Assembly (NCBI GenBank): GCA_018336015.1
Contig: JAGXQZ010000060.1
Coordinates: 92,312 to 156,311 of the forward strand
Direction of reading: 5' to 3'
Length of the DNA: 64,000 nucleotides
DNA from: Algoriphagus sp.
GTDB taxonomy: Bacteria > Bacteroidota > Bacteroidia > Cytophagales > Cyclobacteriaceae
The notes below the pieces were generated by a model, which saw only the letters and a list, made by a program, of their open reading frames with translations, made no database searches and was not told the DNA's origin. Made by a program: the position numbers and the translations under genes. Each line of letters starts with the position of its first letter. The first letter of the stretch is position 1. This document shows, one piece after another, positions 60,852 to 64,000 of this stretch.

Positions 60852-61733
60852 ATGTCACTATATATCGCCGTTGTCAGTTATTTCTCCACAGGTGCTTACG
60901 ATACCAATACCATTGATGAGGATAAACTTTTGTCGGGAATTCTGACCGAAATGGGTATTTCTAATGAAATCCAAGCTTGGTCAGATCCTAAGGTCGATTG
61001 GTTATCCTATTCCCACCTGCTGATCAAGTCCACATGGGATTATTTTGATTATTATCCACAGTTTCTGCAATGGATTGAAAATATAAAGTCTTTGGATATT
61101 CCCGTATTAAATGATTTGGATACCATTCGCTGGAATTCCGCCAAGAACTATTTGCTGGAAATTGAATCCAAAGGATTTCCGACCATTGCCGGTTTGGTGT
61201 TGGAAAAAGGTACTAAACCTAAGCTGGAACAAATTCAGGAAAAAGTTAAGTCAGACATCTTGGTCATCAAGCCTTTGGTCAGCGGAGGCGCAAAAAATAC
61301 GCTGAAAATCCCGGTGACAGAGTGGTCAAAATTTGAGGCAAACGTCTCTCAATTGGTGGAAAAGGAGGATTTTTTGGCACAGCCTTTTATCAAGGAAGTG
61401 GCGGAAGTCGGGGAGTACTCGCTGATTTTCTTTAATCAGCAGTTTTCTCATGCCGTACTCAAGACTCCTGCAAAATCCGATTTTAGAGTTCAGCACTACT
61501 TTGGAGGAACTATTCAGGAAATCCAGCCGGATTCCACGCTTTTAGAATCTGCTCAAAAACTCATTGATACGTTTGGTCAAGGCACACTTTACGGAAGAGT
61601 GGATGGTGTCCTGATTGATGGAGTGTTTCACCTGATGGAATTGGAATTGATCGAACCGTATTTGTTTTTGGGGCTTTCGAATCAGGCGATTCCGAATTAT
61701 ACCAAAGCTTTGCGAAGGAGATTAATTGGATAA
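60852..61733 (+). CDS. ATP-grasp domain protein, RimK/DcsG-like
   Basis: 293 residues from the ATG at 60852. The N-terminal part (1-90) is a pre-ATP-grasp domain; ATP-grasp features follow: an ATP-binding VIKPLVSGGAKNT (about 137-149), FLAQPFIKEVAEVGEYSLIF (about 170-190) and the metal-binding tail GTLYGRVDGVLIDGVFHLMELELIEPYLF with Glu-x-Glu and following Asn-like position replaced by E-P. The layout resembles the RimK/cycloserine-synthase DcsG (STAG) group, which joins a carboxylate to an amine. No pathway partners are adjacent. Repeat copy B starts three bases past its stop. Confidence 0.8.
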   Translation: MSLYIAVVSYFSTGAYDTNTIDEDKLLSGILTEMGISNEIQAWSDPKVDWLSYSHLLIKSTWDYFDYYPQFLQWIENIKSLDIPVLNDLDTIRWNSAKNYLLEIESKGFPTIAGLVLEKGTKPKLEQIQEKVKSDILVIKPLVSGGAKNTLKIPVTEWSKFEANVSQLVEKEDFLAQPFIKEVAEVGEYSLIFFNQQFSHAVLKTPAKSDFRVQHYFGGTIQEIQPDSTLLESAQKLIDTFGQGTLYGRVDGVLIDGVFHLMELELIEPYLFLGLSNQAIPNYTKALRRRLIG

Positions 61734-61736
61734 TAT

Positions 61737-61869
61737 GAATATCCGCAATCTAACCACTAGGTAGGTCATCGGCTCTAAAGATCGCGGATATTCGTCGACT
61801 GACCACAGACGACAGTCCACAGCACCTCTAATCGGACTTCAAACCATATCTCATTTGGTTACTGGTAGA
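61737..61869 (-). repeat. dispersed hairpin repeat, copy B
   Basis: On the minus strand it matches copy A at 13181-13313 over the full length, including the 25-base identical block and the terminal hairpin (61780-61793 pairing with 61737-61750). Stem bases change from CCAC/GTGG in copy A to CCGC/GCGG here, keeping the pair. It lies three bases after the ATP-grasp stop. Confidence 0.75.
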
Positions 61870-61910
61870 AAAACGGATAATCATATTGGATAATTCAAAG
61901 GAATAAAAAT

Positions 61911-61960
61911 TGAAAAAGCTGTGAAGTTCTTTTAGACAATTTCACAGCTTTTGTTTTTTG
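61911..61960. terminator. bidirectional terminator
   Basis: AAAAGCTGTGAA (61914-61925) pairs with TTCACAGCTTTT (61941-61952) in a 12-bp stem, flanked by A-rich and T-rich sequence. It serves the TPR lipoprotein gene on the minus strand and the ATP-grasp gene on the plus strand. Confidence 0.85.
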
Positions 61961-61964
61961 GGGA

Positions 61965-62765
61965 TTAAGAACAAACCTCTTTTAGCTTATTCTTGGCATA
62001 ATCGCTCCCTCTTTTAGCTGCTTCTTGGATGAGTTGACAACCTTCGGGATTTCCCATTTTGGCTAAGCAGATTCCCTTTTTACCCAAGGCCTCGTAGTGA
62101 TCTGGGTTATTCTTCAAGACAAATTCAAAATCCTCCAAAGCCCATGGCAAATATCCGATTTTTAGCATGGCAAATCCACGATTGTATCTGGCGACCAGAT
62201 TGTTTGGCTCTTTTTGTAAGTAGATATTAAATGAAGCAGCTGCTCCGAAAATATCACCTCGACTAGCTCTGGCCATGCCGGTGTAATAAAAAACTTCTGC
62301 AAAGTCAGGGTTCATTTTTTGGGCTTGTTTTAAAAATTCCTCTGCTCTTTCCCAATTTTTCACCATGAGCTGAGATCTTCCTGCAAGGTAAATGATCTCA
62401 AAATTTTCCGGTTCGAGGCTGGCCGCTCTTAAAATGGGCAATTCAGCTTCTCGATAATATTCCTTTTCAAAGAGTATTTTCCCTATTCCTGCATAGGCCT
62501 GGGCATAGTTGGGATCATAATCCAAGATTCGCTCATATTCCTCTGTGGCTTCTTTGGTATTTCCGAGTTCCTCATAGCATCGTGCTCGGAGGTGGAGCAT
62601 TTTTATTTCTCCTAGATGAAAAAATTGCCGTTTGTTGATCTCCGAAATAGCCTCTTGGTACCTCTCAGCCTTATAAAGCGCTTCGATTTCTGCAGGGTCA
62701 GCGGCGCAGGAAAAAAGAATTAGGATTAATGAAATAATCGTAAATGTATTTTTAAATCGTTTCAT
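61965..62765 (-). CDS. TPR-repeat lipoprotein
   Basis: 266 residues with a lipoprotein signal (ISLILILFSC, lipidated C20). The mature protein is six or so tetratricopeptide repeats, recognisable by the A-x-x-x-Y-x-A/P spacing in units such as ATEEYERILDYDPNYAQAYA, EFLKQAQKMNPDFAEVFYY, NIYLQKEPNNLVARYNRGF and DFEFVLKNNPDHYEALGKKG. A C-terminal half-repeat resembles a Sel1-like unit (AKMGNPEGCQLIQEAAKRGS). TPR proteins act as scaffolds; partner unknown. Single gene between two terminators. Confidence 0.88.
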   Translation of the reverse strand: MKRFKNTFTIISLILILFSCAADPAEIEALYKAERYQEAISEINKRQFFHLGEIKMLHLRARCYEELGNTKEATEEYERILDYDPNYAQAYAGIGKILFEKEYYREAELPILRAASLEPENFEIIYLAGRSQLMVKNWERAEEFLKQAQKMNPDFAEVFYYTGMARASRGDIFGAAASFNIYLQKEPNNLVARYNRGFAMLKIGYLPWALEDFEFVLKNNPDHYEALGKKGICLAKMGNPEGCQLIQEAAKRGSDYAKNKLKEVCS

Positions 62766-62829
62766 ACCTAAATAAACAAAATAAAAATCATCAGATAAAA
62801 AATCTCCTGTTAAATTTTCTTGAAAAAGA

Positions 62830-62862
62830 AAAAAGCGATCTCATATTGAAATCGCTTTTTGA
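62830..62862 (-). terminator. terminator after hisB
   Basis: AAAAAGCGAT (62830-62839) pairs with ATCGCTTTTT (62851-62860). On the minus strand a T-run follows the stem, 18 bases beyond the hisB stop. Confidence 0.75.
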
Positions 62863-62879
62863 AATGGAAGGCCGATTGC

Positions 62880-63977
62880 TTAAAGGACCCCCTTGGTACT
62901 CGGTAGTTGGTTGATATTTCGAGGATCACGCATCACCGCCATTTTGATGGCACGGGCAAGGCCTTTGAAAGTTGCTTCGATCTTGTGATGCTCATTGTCG
63001 CCTTCGACTTTGATGTTGAGGTTACATTTGGCCGTGTCGGAGAAGGATTTGAAGAAGTGGTAAAACAGTTCGGTAGGCATATCTCCGACCTTTTCACGGG
63101 TATACTTCGCATCCCACACAATCCAAGGCCTTCCTCCAAAATCAATGGCTACCTGTGCCAAAGCATCGTCCATCGGTAGCATAAATCCATAGCGGTAGAT
63201 TCCCTTTTTGTCACCCAAAGCCTTCAAATAAGCTTCTCCCAATGCCAAGGCAGTATCCTCGATGGTGTGATGCTCATCGATGTGGAGATCGCCTTTGACC
63301 TTGATTTCCAGATCGGTGCTGCCATGCTTACCCAATTGCTCAAGCATGTGGTCAAAGAAATGCAAGCCCGTTGAAATGTCACATTTCCCGCTTCCGTCCA
63401 GGTTCAACTTGATGTAAATATCCGTTTCGGAAGTGGTTCTTTTTACTTCGGCCTGTCGGGGAGGCATCTTCAGGAAATTGTAAATCTCGTCCCAATCTTT
63501 GGTAGAAAGGGCTGCATCAGGATTTGGGTCACCGATGAAAATGGCTTTAGAGCCCAGATTTTTTGCCAATTGCACGTCGGTAAACCGATCTCCGATCACA
63601 TAGGAATTGGCCAAATCGTAATCTTCGGAGAAATATTGGGTCAGCAGTCCGATTCTTGGCTTTCGGGTAGGGGCATTTTCGTGCTCAAATGTCTTGTCCA
63701 CGTGAATGGCCTTGAAAAAGACATTTTCCTGCTCGAGCGTCTTTAGCATTTTGTACTGTGCCGGCCAAAAGTCCTTCTCAGGAAAAGAATCTGTACCCAA
63801 GCCGTCCTGATTGGTCACCATGACCAATTCATAGTCCAGTTCTTCTGCGATTTTTCGAAGGTTAGAAATTGCTTTGGGAAGGAATTCCAATTTTTCCAGA
63901 CTGTCAACCTGAAAATCTGTCGGCGGTTCTTTGATGATCGTGCCGTCGCGATCTATAAATAATACTTTCTTTTTCAT
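62880..63977 (-). CDS. hisB: bifunctional histidinol-phosphatase / imidazoleglycerol-phosphate dehydratase
   Basis: 365 residues with two fused activities of histidine synthesis. The N-terminal HAD phosphatase (about 1-165) has motif [10 protein letters not shown] (D9, D11), and the C-terminal IGP dehydratase (about 175-365) has the manganese-binding motifs [14 protein letters not shown] and DEHHTIED, plus a second pair of the form [21 protein letters not shown]. The fusion is typical of Enterobacteria and Bacteroidota. Its neighbours hisC/hisD/hisH are expected just upstream, outside the window; the 23 bases to the window edge hold its upstream sequence. Confidence 0.96.
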   Translation of the reverse strand: MKKKVLFIDRDGTIIKEPPTDFQVDSLEKLEFLPKAISNLRKIAEELDYELVMVTNQDGLGTDSFPEKDFWPAQYKMLKTLEQENVFFKAIHVDKTFEHENAPTRKPRIGLLTQYFSEDYDLANSYVIGDRFTDVQLAKNLGSKAIFIGDPNPDAALSTKDWDEIYNFLKMPPRQAEVKRTTSETDIYIKLNLDGSGKCDISTGLHFFDHMLEQLGKHGSTDLEIKVKGDLHIDEHHTIEDTALALGEAYLKALGDKKGIYRYGFMLPMDDALAQVAIDFGGRPWIVWDAKYTREKVGDMPTELFYHFFKSFSDTAKCNLNIKVEGDNEHHKIEATFKGLARAIKMAVMRDPRNINQLPSTKGVL

Positions 63978-64000
63978 CTCACATTTCTGTCAACAGCCCA

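Overview
The window reads as chromosomal DNA of a Bacteroidota member, most likely Cytophagales/Cyclobacteriaceae (Algoriphagus-like). This rests on family content (fused IcmF mutase, bifunctional HisB, DUF4412, DUF6807, DUF1343/NamZ, YwqK/MORN proteins, two Tat-exported sugar-type enzymes), on the near absence of Shine-Dalgarno sequences, and on several -7 boxes of the Bacteroidota form TAnnTTTG. The species assignment is inference; no rRNA or tRNA gene was seen.

Layout. 1-4 kb: tail of a small membrane protein, then a tightly overlapping minus-strand operon (receiver-Hpt protein, single receiver, small conserved protein, PhnP-like metallo-hydrolase, RqcH/NFACT). 4-11.4 kb: miaA, a LemA-tail-like protein, pfkA, an aldo/keto reductase, a penicillin-acylase-type lipoprotein and an Amt ammonium transporter. 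11.4-13.5 kb: repeat-rich DNA around a small ssb, including a GC-rich structured element and one copy of a dispersed hairpin repeat. 13.5-14.4 kb: alpha/beta hydrolase. 14.9-19.15 kb: AT-rich accessory island with an exported protein of unknown family, a DUF262/ParB-like gene overlapping a HEPN-type gene, and a two-gene unit resembling the Kiwa anti-phage system (KwaA/KwaB). 19.2-25.4 kb: REP-like hairpins, then an exported carbohydrate-type cluster (TIM-barrel isomerase, Gfo/Idh/MocA oxidoreductase, DUF6807 lipoprotein, FAD oxidoreductase), split by a 7-nt-periodic repeat tract. 25.5-36.9 kb: YwqK-like protein, HAD phosphatase, MFS/aldo-keto pair, YfcC-type carrier, serine hydrolase, flavin monooxygenase, a tandem 108-bp repeat with a duplicated 18-codon ORF, a sirtuin and a carboxypeptidase-regulatory-like protein. 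37-45.9 kb: topA, sixA-like, PfkB sugar kinase with sugar porter, and icmF. 46-50.7 kb: OsmC, a small protein, and a Cache-like lipoprotein coupled to a hybrid histidine kinase. 50.8-64 kb: 2-oxoacid dehydrogenase E2, cinA, SDR, folA, DUF4412, fmt, a small lipoprotein gene between two copies of the fmt 5' end, NamZ, a LolE-like permease, a dolichol-phosphate-mannose-synthase-like glycosyltransferase, an ATP-grasp enzyme, the second hairpin repeat copy, a TPR lipoprotein and hisB.

Housekeeping functions dominate. The most interesting parts are the 14.9-19.15 kb defence-like island (a DUF262-HEPN pair beside a Kiwa-like pair), the dispersed hairpin repeat whose two copies show a compensatory base-pair change, the structured GC-rich element near 11.9 kb, the tandem micro-ORF repeat near 34.8 kb, and the fmt 5'-end duplication. 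All domain calls come from reading the sequence and remembered family motifs; no database search was possible.
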